The notes below the pieces were generated by a model that worked only from the letters and a program-made list of their open reading frames with translations, was not told where the DNA came from and searched no databases. From contig NZ_VDUX01000005.1 in the NCBI RefSeq assembly GCF_008039565.1, positions 124,001 through 188,000 on the forward strand: a stretch of 64,000 nt of DNA, in the 5' to 3' direction. The DNA is from Aeromicrobium terrae (lineage in GTDB: Bacteria; Actinomycetota; Actinomycetes; Propionibacteriales; Nocardioidaceae). The translations under genes and the position numbers were made by a program. This document shows positions 9,592 through 18,109 of the stretch, in pieces (position 1 is the first letter of the stretch; every line of letters starts with the position of its first letter).

Positions 9592-10503
9592 CTATGCCGG
9601 CGCGACCTCCTGGGCCACCTCGACGCACACCTTGCGACGTCCGGTGACGGCGTCGACGGTGAAGATCACCAGCGCGATCCAGACGAGCACGAAGCCCATC
9701 CAGCGGGCCGAGCTCATCTCCTCGTCGAACACGAGCAGGCCGAAGATGAACTGCAGGATCGGGCCGAGGTACTGCAGCAGGCCGAGCGTGGTGAGGGAGA
9801 GCCGGGTGGCGGCGCCGCCGAACATCAGCAGCGGGATCGCGGTGATCACGCCGGTGCCGGCGAGCAGCAGGCCGTTGGACCAGCCCTCGTGCCCGAAGGC
9901 CAGGTCGCCGGAGACCTGCAGCCCGATCAGGTAGGCGAGCGCGACGGGCGTGAGGATCAGCGTCTCCGCGCCGAGCGCCTCGACCGCCCCGAGCTGGGCC
10001 TTCTTCTTGAGGAAGCCGTAGGTGGCGAACGAGAACGCGACCGTCAACGAGATGTAGGGGAGCCGGCCGTAGTCGACAGTGAGGATGACGACGGCGAGAG
10101 CGCCGATGCCGACGGCCACCCACTGCGCTCGCCGGAGCGTCTCCTTGAGGACGAAGACCCCGAGCAGCACGGTGACGAGCGGGTTGATGAAGTAGCCGAG
10201 GGACGTCTCGATGACGTGGTCATGGGTGACGCCGTAGATGAACACTCCCCAGTTGATCGCGATGACCACCGACGCGACGCCGAGGGCGGCCACGCGGCGC
10301 TTGTCGGACCAGATCGCGCGGAACGCGCCCCAGCGGTGGGTGACGGTGAGCAGGACGGCGACGAACAGCACCGACCAGACGACGCGGTGCGCGAGCGCCT
10401 CCAGGGAGCCGGCGGGGTCGAGCAGCGGCCAGTAGAGCGGGAACAAGCCCCAGCAGAGGTACGCGCCGGCGCCGAGGGCCAGGCCACCGCGCGACTCGTT
10501 CAC
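9592..10503 (-). CDS. rarD: RarD-like EamA-family permease
   Basis: This is a 303-residue integral membrane protein with about ten helices in two repeated halves, in the drug/metabolite transporter superfamily. The segments GAYLCWGLFPLYWPLL and HRVVWSVLFVA at the N terminus, and FINPLVTVLLGVFVLKE in the middle, match the RarD group. Substrates of these proteins are mostly unknown. I chose GTG at 10503, which has no Shine-Dalgarno sequence but has TATCTT at 10510-10515, six bases upstream, typical of a leaderless start. The gene converges on the polyprenyl synthase across a large repeat. Confidence 0.88.
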   Translation of the reverse strand: MNESRGGLALGAGAYLCWGLFPLYWPLLDPAGSLEALAHRVVWSVLFVAVLLTVTHRWGAFRAIWSDKRRVAALGVASVVIAINWGVFIYGVTHDHVIETSLGYFINPLVTVLLGVFVLKETLRRAQWVAVGIGALAVVILTVDYGRLPYISLTVAFSFATYGFLKKKAQLGAVEALGAETLILTPVALAYLIGLQVSGDLAFGHEGWSNGLLLAGTGVITAIPLLMFGGAATRLSLTTLGLLQYLGPILQFIFGLLVFDEEMSSARWMGFVLVWIALVIFTVDAVTGRRKVCVEVAQEVAPA

Positions 10504-10509
10504 GACAAG

Positions 10510-10515
10510 AAGATA
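10510..10515 (-). promoter_or_regulatory. Leaderless-type -10 element for rarD
   Basis: TATCTT (minus strand) ends six bases before the GTG start. It fits the TANNNT -10 pattern, with transcription starting at or next to the start codon. Confidence 0.6.
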
Positions 10516-10581
10516 CGCCTGAGCAACCGCCGGTATTCCCTGCCATGCTCCGGCGGCAGGAAGTCGCGCAAGAATGGCGGG

Positions 10582-11202
10582 ATGGCCGAGTCGATCCTGC
10601 CGCGCTGGTTCACCGCGACGAAGGACGGCCACTCGCAGTGGTACGTCGAGCGGTTCCGCGCGATGGCGGCGGCGGGCGACGACCTCGGCGGCGAGGCCCG
10701 GCTGATCGACGCGATCGTCCCGCCCGGGTCGCGCGTGCTCGACGCCGGCTGCGGACCGGGCCGACTCGGGGCGGTGCTGCACGAGCGTGGCCACACCGTC
10801 GTGGGCGTCGACGTCGACCCGGTGCTCATCGAGGCCGCCGAGACCGACCACCCCGGCCCGCGCTGGGTGGTCCAGGACCTCGCCACCCTCGATCTCGACG
10901 AAGACCCCTTCGACGTCGCGGTCATGGCCGGCAACGTCATGGTGTTCCTGGGACCCGGCACGGAGGTCGACGTGCTGCGCCGTGTCGCGGCGCACGTCCG
11001 ACCCGGCGGCCGCATCGTCACCGGCTTCCACCTCGACCGCGAGTACCGCCTGGAGGACTTCGACCGCGACCTCGTCGCCGCCGACCTCATGCTGGAGCAG
11101 CGCTTCGCCACCTGGGACCTCGTCCCGTTCGGCCCCGACGCGGACTTCGCGGTGTCGTTCCTCCGCGTGCCACCCGTGCCCGGTCCGTCAACACTTCCCT
11201 AG
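10582..11202 (+). CDS. Class I SAM-dependent methyltransferase
   Basis: The 206-residue product has the S-adenosylmethionine-binding motif VLDAGCGPGRLG (about residues 51-62), the acidic VVGVDVDPVLI segment and a later GNVMVFLGPG. It is therefore a Rossmann-fold methyltransferase of the small-molecule type; its substrate is unknown. The ATG at 10582 is divergent from rarD, 78 bases away. The hexamer AAGAAT six bases upstream is a weak leaderless-type -10. The stop codon TAG at 11200 is also the first half of the -10 hexamer of the next gene, nuoA. Confidence 0.82.
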   Translation: MAESILPRWFTATKDGHSQWYVERFRAMAAAGDDLGGEARLIDAIVPPGSRVLDAGCGPGRLGAVLHERGHTVVGVDVDPVLIEAAETDHPGPRWVVQDLATLDLDEDPFDVAVMAGNVMVFLGPGTEVDVLRRVAAHVRPGGRIVTGFHLDREYRLEDFDRDLVAADLMLEQRFATWDLVPFGPDADFAVSFLRVPPVPGPSTLP

Positions 11203-11205
11203 ACT
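11200..11205 (+). promoter_or_regulatory. Leaderless-type -10 element for the second nuo cluster
   Basis: TAGACT lies seven bases before the nuoA ATG and there is no Shine-Dalgarno sequence. The hexamer overlaps the TAG stop codon of the preceding methyltransferase gene. No convincing -35 is visible. Confidence 0.65.
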
Positions 11206-11212
11206 GCCGAGC

Positions 11213-11581
11213 ATGGGCGGCTTCCTCGACGACTACGCGGTCGTCGGCGGGATCGTGGTGGCGGCGATCCTCCTCGCGTCAGCGATGCTCGGGGCCAACT
11301 CGCTCATGCGGCCCAAGGTCGCGGCGCGCGAGAAGGAGCTCACCTACGAGTCGGGCGTCGACCCGGTCGGTGAGGGCTGGGCCCAGTCGACGATCCGCTA
11401 CTACGTCTACGCGTTCCTCTACGTGATCTTCGCGGTCGACGCGGTGTTCCTGTTCCCGTGGGCGGTCGTTCTGGAGAAGCTCGGATCGGCGGCTGCCGTC
11501 GAGATGGGCATCTTCATCGCGATCGTCGTGGTGGGCCTCGTGTACGCCTGGCGCAAGGGGGTGCTGACGTGGACTCGCTGA
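11213..11581 (+). CDS. nuoA: NADH-quinone oxidoreductase subunit A, second cluster
   Basis: This is a 122-residue membrane protein with three helices, a small complex I subunit at the membrane/peripheral arm junction. It shows the NuoA signature [20 protein letters not shown] followed by [17 protein letters not shown]. It is the first gene of a ten-gene set, A-B-C-H-I-J-K-L-M-N, separate from the canonical nuo operon at the window start. The ATG at 11213 is preceded by TAGACT seven bases upstream, suggesting a leaderless mRNA. Confidence 0.95.
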   Translation: MGGFLDDYAVVGGIVVAAILLASAMLGANSLMRPKVAAREKELTYESGVDPVGEGWAQSTIRYYVYAFLYVIFAVDAVFLFPWAVVLEKLGSAAAVEMGIFIAIVVVGLVYAWRKGVLTWTR

Positions 11582-12126
11582 TGCAACCCGTGCCTCTTCC
11601 CATGCCCACGGTCGGGCCGGGCACGCAGCTCGCGCCGAAGCCGGCGCGCTTCCTGCTGAACTGGGGCCGCCGCTACTCCCTGTGGGTGTTCAACTTCGGC
11701 CTGGCCTGTTGCGCGATCGAGTTCATCGCCAGCTCCATGTCCCGCCACGACTTCATCCGTCTGGGCGTCATCCCGTTCGCGCCAGGCCCGCGGCAGGCCG
11801 ACCTGATGGTCGTCTCCGGCACGATCACGGACAAGATGGCGCCGGCCATCAAGCGCCTCTACGACCAGATGCCCGAGCCGAAGTACGTCATCAGCTTCGG
11901 ATCGTGCGCCAACTCCGGCGGCCCGTACTGGGACTCGTACTGCGTGACCAAGGGCGTCGACCAGATCATCCCCGTCGACGTCTACGTGCCCGGCTGCCCG
12001 CCGCGGCCGGAGGCGCTGCTGCACGGCATCGTCACGCTCCAGGAGAAGATCGCGCAGGAGAACCTCGCCGAGCGGTACACGCGGTCGACGTCCTCGCTCC
12101 TCACACCGCGACTCGATCCGGCATGA
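11569..12126 (+). CDS. nuoB: NADH-quinone oxidoreductase subunit B, second cluster
   Basis: NuoB binds cluster N2, the last iron-sulfur centre before quinone. The product has all four expected ligands: the tandem Cys pair in GLACCAIEF (residues 47-48), one Cys in [10 protein letters not shown] (113) and one in [11 protein letters not shown] (143). The redox centre should therefore be functional. I chose GTG at 11569, seven bases after an AAGGGGG at 11555-11561. The alternative is ATG at 11581, four codons later, which overlaps the nuoA stop. The N-terminal region is shorter and different from typical NuoB. Confidence 0.95.
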   Translation: MDSLMQPVPLPMPTVGPGTQLAPKPARFLLNWGRRYSLWVFNFGLACCAIEFIASSMSRHDFIRLGVIPFAPGPRQADLMVVSGTITDKMAPAIKRLYDQMPEPKYVISFGSCANSGGPYWDSYCVTKGVDQIIPVDVYVPGCPPRPEALLHGIVTLQEKIAQENLAERYTRSTSSLLTPRLDPA

Positions 12127-12653
12127 CCCTCGAGGAGAACGCCTTCGGCCCTCCGCACCGTGTCGTGGACGTCGGGGCGTGGCACGAGACGGTCGCGGGT
12201 CTCCTCGCCGACGGGTACACGTACTTCGACTGGCTGTCGGCCGTCGACGAGCAGCCCGACGGGTTCCGGCTCGTCGCGCACCTGCTGCGCCCGGAGCCCT
12301 GGGACCATCTCCTCGTCTCGACGATGCTCGACGCGCACGCGCCCGCCGTCGCGTCCATCACCGACCTCTATGCCGGCGCCTCCTGGCACGAGCGCGAGAC
12401 GGCAGAGATGTTCGGCGTCGACTTCGGCGCCGAGCTCGAGCCGCTGCTCCTGCCCGACGGCTTCGAGGGGCACCCACTCCGCAAGGACTTCGTGCTCGCC
12501 AGCCGCGTTGCCAAGGCGTGGCCCGGTGCCAAGGAACCGGGGGAGTCCGACCACGACGTGAAGAACCCCGGCCGCCGCCGCGTGAAGCCGCCCGGCGTCC
12601 CCGACGACTGGCTCCAGGAGGACGAAGCGACACCCGAGGTGACCGATGAGTGA
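12123..12653 (+). CDS. nuoC: NADH-quinone oxidoreductase subunit C, second cluster
   Basis: This is a 176-residue soluble protein with the NuoC signature [14 protein letters not shown] (about residues 87-100) followed by [10 protein letters not shown]. In complex I, NuoC packs against NuoD. Here no nuoD follows: the next gene, nuoH, starts eight bases before the nuoC stop. It is not a CD fusion, since the protein ends about 75 residues after the signature in a charged, proline-rich tail. The ATG at 12123 overlaps the nuoB stop. Confidence 0.9.
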   Translation: MTLEENAFGPPHRVVDVGAWHETVAGLLADGYTYFDWLSAVDEQPDGFRLVAHLLRPEPWDHLLVSTMLDAHAPAVASITDLYAGASWHERETAEMFGVDFGAELEPLLLPDGFEGHPLRKDFVLASRVAKAWPGAKEPGESDHDVKNPGRRRVKPPGVPDDWLQEDEATPEVTDE

Positions 12654-13614
12654 GCTCCTCGAGGTGATCCTGCGCTGCGTCCTGGTGATCGGGGCGTTCA
12701 TGACGCTGCCGCTGCTGATCGGGCAGATGGAGCACAAGCAGATGGCGCACATGCAGAGCCGGGTCGGGCCGATGTACGCCGGGCGGTTCCACGGCTGGGC
12801 GCAGCTGATCGCCGACGGCGTGAAGTTCCTGCAGAAGGAGAGCGTCACGCCGGCCGCGGCCGACAAGCCGGTCTTCGCGCTCGCACCCGCCGTCGCCCTC
12901 GTGCCGTACGTCATCGCGATGGTCGCCATCCCGCTCGGCCCGCTGTTCGGCAGCGACGTCCTGATCGGCACCGATCTCGACGCCGGACTGTTCTTCGTGC
13001 TCGCGGCGATGAGCATCGGCGTGATCGGGTCCCTGATGGCCGGCGTCGCCAGCGGCAACAAGTACAGCTACGTCGGCGGCCTGCGCGTCGCCGCCCAGCT
13101 GATGAGCTACGAGCTGCCGATGGTGCTCGCGGCGGCGAGCGTCGCGATGATGGCCGGCACCCTGTCGCTCGTCGGCATCGCGGACGCGTGGGAGCCGTGG
13201 TGGCTGATCGTCCAGCTGCCCGGGCTCGTGGTGTTCTTCGTCGCCGGCCTCGCCGAGATCCAGCGGCCACCGTTCGACGCCCCGCTCGCCGACGCCGAGC
13301 TCGTCATGGGACCGTTCACCGAGTACGGCGGCATGCGGTTCGCGATGTTCCTGCTGTCGGAGTACGCGGGCATCGTCGTGCTGGCCGCCCTGACCGCGGT
13401 GCTCTACCTCGGCGGCTGGGCCGGGCCGTGGTCCGACCAGCTCGGTGCGGCCTGGATGCTGCTGAAGATCGCGGCGGTCGGCTTCGTGGTCATCTGGGCC
13501 CGCGTCGCGTACCCCCGCCTGCGCGAGGACCAGCTCAACGCACTCGCGTGGAAGGTGCTCGTGCCGCTCGCGCTCGTCCAGCTCACGATCTCGACCCTGG
13601 TGGTGGTGTCCTGA
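12646..13614 (+). CDS. nuoH: NADH-quinone oxidoreductase subunit H, second cluster
   Basis: This is a 322-residue membrane protein of the NuoH family with about eight helices and without the long tail of the first copy. The signature loop reads [19 protein letters not shown] (about residues 205-223), against [19 protein letters not shown] in the canonical copy, so PEAE has become [19 protein letters not shown] follows as expected. The change falls in the acidic segment linking the quinone chamber to the membrane proton path. The gene overlaps nuoC by eight bases and nuoI by one. Confidence 0.95.
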   Translation: MSELLEVILRCVLVIGAFMTLPLLIGQMEHKQMAHMQSRVGPMYAGRFHGWAQLIADGVKFLQKESVTPAAADKPVFALAPAVALVPYVIAMVAIPLGPLFGSDVLIGTDLDAGLFFVLAAMSIGVIGSLMAGVASGNKYSYVGGLRVAAQLMSYELPMVLAAASVAMMAGTLSLVGIADAWEPWWLIVQLPGLVVFFVAGLAEIQRPPFDAPLADAELVMGPFTEYGGMRFAMFLLSEYAGIVVLAALTAVLYLGGWAGPWSDQLGAAWMLLKIAAVGFVVIWARVAYPRLREDQLNALAWKVLVPLALVQLTISTLVVVS

Positions 13615-14162
13615 TGTTCGGCAAGGGTCTGGCCCAGGGCCTCAAGGTCACCTGGCACAACCTCACGCACCGCAGCGTCACCGCGCACTACCCGGACGTC
13701 GAGCCGAGCCTCCCGCCGCGCAGCCGGGGCGTCATCGCGCTGCAGGAGGAGAACTGCACCTCGTGCATGCTCTGCGCGCGCGAGTGCCCGTCGTGGTGCA
13801 TCTACATCGACTCGCACAAGGAGACGATCCCGCCGGCCGTCGAGGGCGGCCGCGAGCGCAGCCAGAACGTGCTCGACCGCTTCGACATCGACTACTCGAT
13901 CTGCATGTACTGCTCCATCTGCATCGAGGTGTGCCCGTTCGACGCCCTGCACTGGTCGCCGGAGTTCGCGTACGCGGAGGGCGACATCGTCGACCTCACG
14001 CACGACATGAACCGCCTGCGCGAGTGGATGTGGACCGTCCCGCCGCCCGACGCCCTCGACCCCGGCGCGGAGACGCCCAAGGAGCTGCAGGCCTTTCGAC
14101 AAGCTCAAGGACCGGTCGTTGAGCCTGTCGAAGCGACGACGCCGGCGGAGCGCGACGCATGA
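13614..14162 (+). CDS. nuoI: NADH-quinone oxidoreductase subunit I, second cluster
   Basis: This is a 182-residue ferredoxin-like subunit with two [4Fe-4S] motifs, [12 protein letters not shown] (about residue 48) and [12 protein letters not shown] (about residue 101). An additional Cys follows the first motif (SWC). Both clusters should form. The last 25 residues are encoded by a copy of dispersed repeat A (14091-14135) read in frame, giving [12 protein letters not shown]. The real protein core probably ends near PKELQ. The gene overlaps its neighbours on both sides. Confidence 0.95.
   Translation: MFGKGLAQGLKVTWHNLTHRSVTAHYPDVEPSLPPRSRGVIALQEENCTSCMLCARECPSWCIYIDSHKETIPPAVEGGRERSQNVLDRFDIDYSICMYCSICIEVCPFDALHWSPEFAYAEGDIVDLTHDMNRLREWMWTVPPPDALDPGAETPKELQAFRQAQGPVVEPVEATTPAERDA
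14091..14135. repeat. Dispersed repeat A, full inverted copy inside the second nuoI
   Basis: CTTTCGACAAGCTCAAGGAC and GGTCGTTGAGCCTGTCGAAG are adjacent inverted arms, read in frame as the C-terminal tail of NuoI and ending about 25 bases before the nuoJ start. Confidence 0.88.
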
Positions 14163-14662
14163 GTCTTCCTGAGGCCGTGTTCCTGATCCTCTCCGCCGTC
14201 GCCGTCGCGTCGGCGGTGCTCGCCGTGGGCAGCCACCAGCTCGTGCACGCGGCGCTGTGGCTCGTCGTCACGCTCGGCGCGGTCGCCGGCTGCTTCGTGC
14301 TGATGACCGCCGAGCTGCTCGCGTGGGTGCAGGTGCTCGTCTACGTCGGCGCGGTCGTGGTGCTCGTGGTGTTCGCGCTGATGCTCACCCGGTCGCCCAC
14401 GGGCTCGCAGTCGGCCGAGGTCACCCGCAACCGACCGCTGGCCGCGGTGCTCGGGCTGCTCGCGACGGTCGGCCTCGCCGCCACGGTGATCGCCGGCTTC
14501 CGGCACGAGCGCATCACCGGCCGGCTGCCCGGCACGGCGGCGTCGATCGGCGACGCGCTGTTCCGTGAGTGGGTGCTCGCCTTCGAGGTGCTGAGCGTCG
14601 TGCTGCTCGCCGCCCTCGTCGCGGCCATCGTGATCTCGCGCTCGGGAAGCGAGAACCGCTGA
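14159..14662 (+). CDS. nuoJ: NADH-quinone oxidoreductase subunit J, second cluster
   Basis: This is a 167-residue membrane protein with five predicted helices and the NuoJ stretch [20 protein letters not shown]. Unlike the first NuoJ (262 residues) it has no long soluble tail. It starts with ATG overlapping the nuoI stop (ATGA), and the nuoK start overlaps its own stop (TGATG). Its position and length match NuoJ of other complex I-like assemblies. Confidence 0.93.
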   Translation: MSLPEAVFLILSAVAVASAVLAVGSHQLVHAALWLVVTLGAVAGCFVLMTAELLAWVQVLVYVGAVVVLVVFALMLTRSPTGSQSAEVTRNRPLAAVLGLLATVGLAATVIAGFRHERITGRLPGTAASIGDALFREWVLAFEVLSVVLLAALVAAIVISRSGSENR

Positions 14663-14961
14663 TGCCCTTGCTCTACCCACTGCTGCTGTCGTCGGCGCTG
14701 TTCGGCATCGGCCTGTACGGCGTGCTGGCGCGACGCAACGCGGTGATGGTGCTGGTGGGCGTCGAGCTGATGCTCAACGCGGTGAACCTCCAGCTCGTCG
14801 CGTATGACGCGTGGTTCGCCGAGACGCTGCACACCGGCCAGGTGCTGACGCTGTTCGTCATCGCCCTCGCGGCTGCCGAGATCGGGCTCGGCCTGGCGAT
14901 CGTCATGGCGATGTTCCGGGCCACGGGCAGCATCGACGTCGACGAGGCGGACCGCGCATGA
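14662..14961 (+). CDS. nuoK: NADH-quinone oxidoreductase subunit K, second cluster
   Basis: This is a 99-residue three-helix subunit. Both conserved membrane glutamates are present, in [17 protein letters not shown] and [14 protein letters not shown], so the central proton path looks intact. It is closely similar in design to the NuoK of the first operon (97 residues). Start and stop overlap the flanking genes. Confidence 0.95.
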   Translation: MPLLYPLLLSSALFGIGLYGVLARRNAVMVLVGVELMLNAVNLQLVAYDAWFAETLHTGQVLTLFVIALAAAEIGLGLAIVMAMFRATGSIDVDEADRA

Positions 14962-16652
14962 TCCGTCGTTGGCCCTACGTCGCGCTGACCGCGGTCGTCG
15001 CCGTTGCTGTCGCGATCTGGGCGATCCCGGAGCTCGATCAGAGAGCCTTCTTCGGCTACGTGCCGACCAACGCCACGCCGACGATGCTGCCGTCGCTGTC
15101 CCTCGACACCCGGGTGCTTCCCGACTCGGCCAAGGTGATGCTGCTCGCCGCCGGCGTGACGCTGCTCGTGCAGGTCTACTCGACCGCCTACATGGGCAAG
15201 GACCGTCGCTACCGGTCCTACGCGCTGCTGATCGTGCTGTTCCTGGTGGCGATGATCGCCGTCGTCGCCACCGACAACCTGTTCGTCCTGCTCATCGGCT
15301 GGGAGGTCATGGGCGTCTGCTCGTACCTGCTGATCGGGCACTGGTGGGAGCAGCCGCAGTCGCGCGCCGGCGCGATGAAGGCGCTGGTCGTCACGCGGTT
15401 CGGCGACCTCGGCCTGCTCGTCGCGATCGTCGTCATCGGCCAGACGTACGGCACGTACAGCATCACCGGCGCCTGGGTCGGCGCCGCCGACCAGGGGCAG
15501 CAGCACGGCACCGCGATCGGCCTGCTCGTGCTGCTCGCCGTCGTCGGCAAGTCCGCGCAGGTGCCGCTGCAGACCTGGCTCCCGGACGCGATGCCCGGCC
15601 CGACGCCGATCACCGCGCTGATCCACGCCGCCACGATGGTCGCCGCCGGCGTCTACGTGTTCGCCCGGCTGCTGCCGCTCTACGGCAACGACACGACGGT
15701 GATGACGGCGCTCGCCGTCGTCTCGGGCGTCACGATGCTGCTCGCGGCGCTGTTCGCGCTCGTGCAGCACGACCTGAAGCGCGCGCTCGCGTGGTCGACG
15801 GTCAGCCAGCTCGCCTACATGTTCGCGGCGATCGCCGCCGGTGCTGCTGACGTGGGCATCTCGCACCTCGTCTCGCACGGGGCGTACAAGGCGTTGCTGT
15901 TCCTCGGCTGCGGCGTGGTCATGCACGCCGTCGGCACCAGCGCGCTGTCCGCGATGGGCGGGCTCCGCACGACGCTGCCGGCGACGTTCTGGACGATGAC
16001 GATCGGCTTCGCCGCGCTGGCGGGAATCATCCCGACCGTCGGCTTCTTCACGAAGGACCGGGTGCTGGAGAGCATCCACGTCGCGACGCACGGTGAGACC
16101 CCACTGCCCGGCGGAGTGGCGTGGGCGCTGCTCGTGGTGGCGTACGTGACGGTCTTCGTGACGGCGGCGTACGCCATGCGTCTCTGGATGCTGACCTTCC
16201 TCGGGCTGCCGTCCAAGCAGCACGTCGAGCCGCCCTCGATGACCTGGCCGCTCGTCGCGCTCGGCGTGGCCTGTCTCGCTCTGTCGATCGGCGAGCCGCT
16301 CGACCTCGACACCGCCGCGCTGTCCACCCTCGTGGCCCTCGCCGGCATCGCCTTCGCCTGGTGGCGGCAGGACGCCGACCTGCCCGGCCCGGTGCAGCGG
16401 CCGCTCGCCGCCGAGCTGGGCCTCGACCACCCGATCACCCGCCTGATCCCCGCGGGCACCATCGGGGTCGCCCGGGTGGCTGACGCCGCCGACCGCGAGG
16501 GCATCGACGTCTACCCGCGTGGCGGCGCGGTGCTGGCCGGTCTCGTCTCGTCGGCCGTCCGCGCCCTGCAGACCGGTCGCGTGCAGGTCTACGCGTCCGT
16601 CATCGCGGTGGGCGCCTTCGTCGTCGTGCTCGTCGGGGTGATCGCTCGATGA
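14958..16652 (+). CDS. nuoL: NADH-quinone oxidoreductase subunit L, second cluster
   Basis: This antiporter-like proton-pumping subunit has 564 residues against 625 for the first copy. The key glutamate ([14 protein letters not shown]) is at residue 116 rather than about 144, so the N terminus lacks about 28 residues, equal to one membrane helix. The key lysine motif [20 protein letters not shown], the helix [19 protein letters not shown] and [14 protein letters not shown] are all present. The pumping residues are thus kept while the N-terminal end differs. No in-frame start upstream would restore the missing helix without running deep into nuoK. Confidence 0.93.
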   Translation: MIRRWPYVALTAVVAVAVAIWAIPELDQRAFFGYVPTNATPTMLPSLSLDTRVLPDSAKVMLLAAGVTLLVQVYSTAYMGKDRRYRSYALLIVLFLVAMIAVVATDNLFVLLIGWEVMGVCSYLLIGHWWEQPQSRAGAMKALVVTRFGDLGLLVAIVVIGQTYGTYSITGAWVGAADQGQQHGTAIGLLVLLAVVGKSAQVPLQTWLPDAMPGPTPITALIHAATMVAAGVYVFARLLPLYGNDTTVMTALAVVSGVTMLLAALFALVQHDLKRALAWSTVSQLAYMFAAIAAGAADVGISHLVSHGAYKALLFLGCGVVMHAVGTSALSAMGGLRTTLPATFWTMTIGFAALAGIIPTVGFFTKDRVLESIHVATHGETPLPGGVAWALLVVAYVTVFVTAAYAMRLWMLTFLGLPSKQHVEPPSMTWPLVALGVACLALSIGEPLDLDTAALSTLVALAGIAFAWWRQDADLPGPVQRPLAAELGLDHPITRLIPAGTIGVARVADAADREGIDVYPRGGAVLAGLVSSAVRALQTGRVQVYASVIAVGAFVVVLVGVIAR

Positions 16653-18109
16653 TCGTCGCCGCCCTGCTGGTGCTCCTCGCGGCCACGGTCGCCCTCATGG
16701 CCGCACCGGACCGGTTCCGTGGGCGCTCCGCCGCCGGTCTGGGTGCCGCGGCGTCCGCGCTCACGTTCGTGCTCCTCGCCCTGGCGTGGGACGGCAAGGC
16801 GAGCACGTCCGGCGAGGTCGACGTCGCGTGGATCGACGTCCTCAACGCCCGGTTCCACCTCGGTCTCGACGGCGTCTCGTGGCCGCTCGCGCTGCTGACC
16901 GCGTTCCTCACGGTGCTGTGCTGCTGGTGGCTGGCCCGCTCGGGTGCCGGCCCCGCGCCGTCGGCCCGGTTTGTCGCGCTCCTCCTCGTCGTCGAAGGGT
17001 CGTCGATCGGCGTGTTCGCGTCGCTCGACCTGCTGCTGTTCTTCGTCTTCTTCGAGCTCGCCCTGATCCCGATGTGGTTCGTCATCGCGTACTGGGGCGA
17101 CCCGAAGGACCAGGCCGGTCGTCGGCGCGCGGCCACCCGCTTCCTGCTGTTCACGGTCACCGGCTCGGCGGTGCTGTTGGTCGGCATCGTCGTGGTGGCG
17201 ATCGAGGCCGGCTCGCTGCAGATCGCCGACGTGCAGGGCACCCACTCGGTGCTCGCGGCGTCGCTGATCGCGATCGGCCTGGCCGTGAAGGTGCCGATCG
17301 TGCCGCTGCACACCTGGCTCCCCGACGCGCACGGCAAGGCGCCCACCGTCGGGTCGGTGCTGCTGGCCGGGGTGTTCCTCAAGCTCGGCACCTACGGGCT
17401 GATCCGGCTCGACGTGCAGATGCTGCCGAGCGCCACGGCGGAGATCGCGCCCTACCTCGCCGCCGCGGGCGTCGTCGGCATCATCTGGGCCGGTCTCGTG
17501 TGCCTGGTGCAGGACGACCTGAAGCGGCTCGTCGCGTACTCGAGCATCGGGCACATGGGCTTCGTCGTGCTGGCCCTGGCGACGATGACCGAGGCCGGGG
17601 TCACCGGCGCCGTGTTCGGGTCGGTCGCGCACGGACTGGTCACCGGTCTGCTGTTCTTCCTCGCCGGCGGGCTCAAGGACGTCCACGGCACGGCGTCGCT
17701 CACGGCACTGGGGCGCGGACTCTACGAGCGGACTCGCTGGTTCGCGGTCGCGCTCCTCGTCGCGGGCCTCGCGACGATGGGCCTGCCCGGCCTGGCCGGG
17801 TTCTGGGGCGAGTACCTGTCCCTGCGCGGCGCGTACGAGGAGGGGGCGCTCGACCGCTCGCTCGCCTGGACGCTCCTCGGCGTCGCCACGATCGGCATCG
17901 TCCTCGCCACGGCCTACGTCGCCCGGTTCGTGCGGATGCTCCTGCAGGGCGAGCCGACCCCGATCGACACGGACCGTGATCTCCGGGCGCGTGGGGTCGT
18001 CGTGGCTCTCGTCGTGCCGATCCTCGTGCTCGGGCTCTGGCCCACGCTGCTCACCGACCTGCTCGGCTCCGGCGTCATGGGGACCAGCCTGCTGGGGGTG
18101 GGTCGATGA
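16649..18109 (+). CDS. nuoM: NADH-quinone oxidoreductase subunit M, second cluster
   Basis: This is a 486-residue antiporter-like subunit. The conserved glutamate lies in FFELALIPMWFVIAYWG. The lysine-bearing segment is VKVPIVPLHTWLPDAHGKAP, followed by FLKLGTYGLIR and QDDLKRLVAYSSIGHMGFV. It is close to full family length. It overlaps nuoL by four bases (ATGA) at its start and nuoN by four at its end. Confidence 0.95.
   Translation: MIVAALLVLLAATVALMAAPDRFRGRSAAGLGAAASALTFVLLALAWDGKASTSGEVDVAWIDVLNARFHLGLDGVSWPLALLTAFLTVLCCWWLARSGAGPAPSARFVALLLVVEGSSIGVFASLDLLLFFVFFELALIPMWFVIAYWGDPKDQAGRRRAATRFLLFTVTGSAVLLVGIVVVAIEAGSLQIADVQGTHSVLAASLIAIGLAVKVPIVPLHTWLPDAHGKAPTVGSVLLAGVFLKLGTYGLIRLDVQMLPSATAEIAPYLAAAGVVGIIWAGLVCLVQDDLKRLVAYSSIGHMGFVVLALATMTEAGVTGAVFGSVAHGLVTGLLFFLAGGLKDVHGTASLTALGRGLYERTRWFAVALLVAGLATMGLPGLAGFWGEYLSLRGAYEEGALDRSLAWTLLGVATIGIVLATAYVARFVRMLLQGEPTPIDTDRDLRARGVVVALVVPILVLGLWPTLLTDLLGSGVMGTSLLGVGR

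Noticed and set aside
9889-10581. Plus-strand reading frame across the rarD region, joined to the methyltransferase
   Set aside because: It is the antisense of rarD; the methyltransferase domain begins only after the ATG at 10582.
11682-12122. Possibility of a nuoCD fusion or of a hidden nuoD before nuoH2
   Set aside because: The frame before 12123 is antisense-like shadow of nuoB, nuoC ends at 12653 and nuoH starts at 12646, so no space for nuoD exists.
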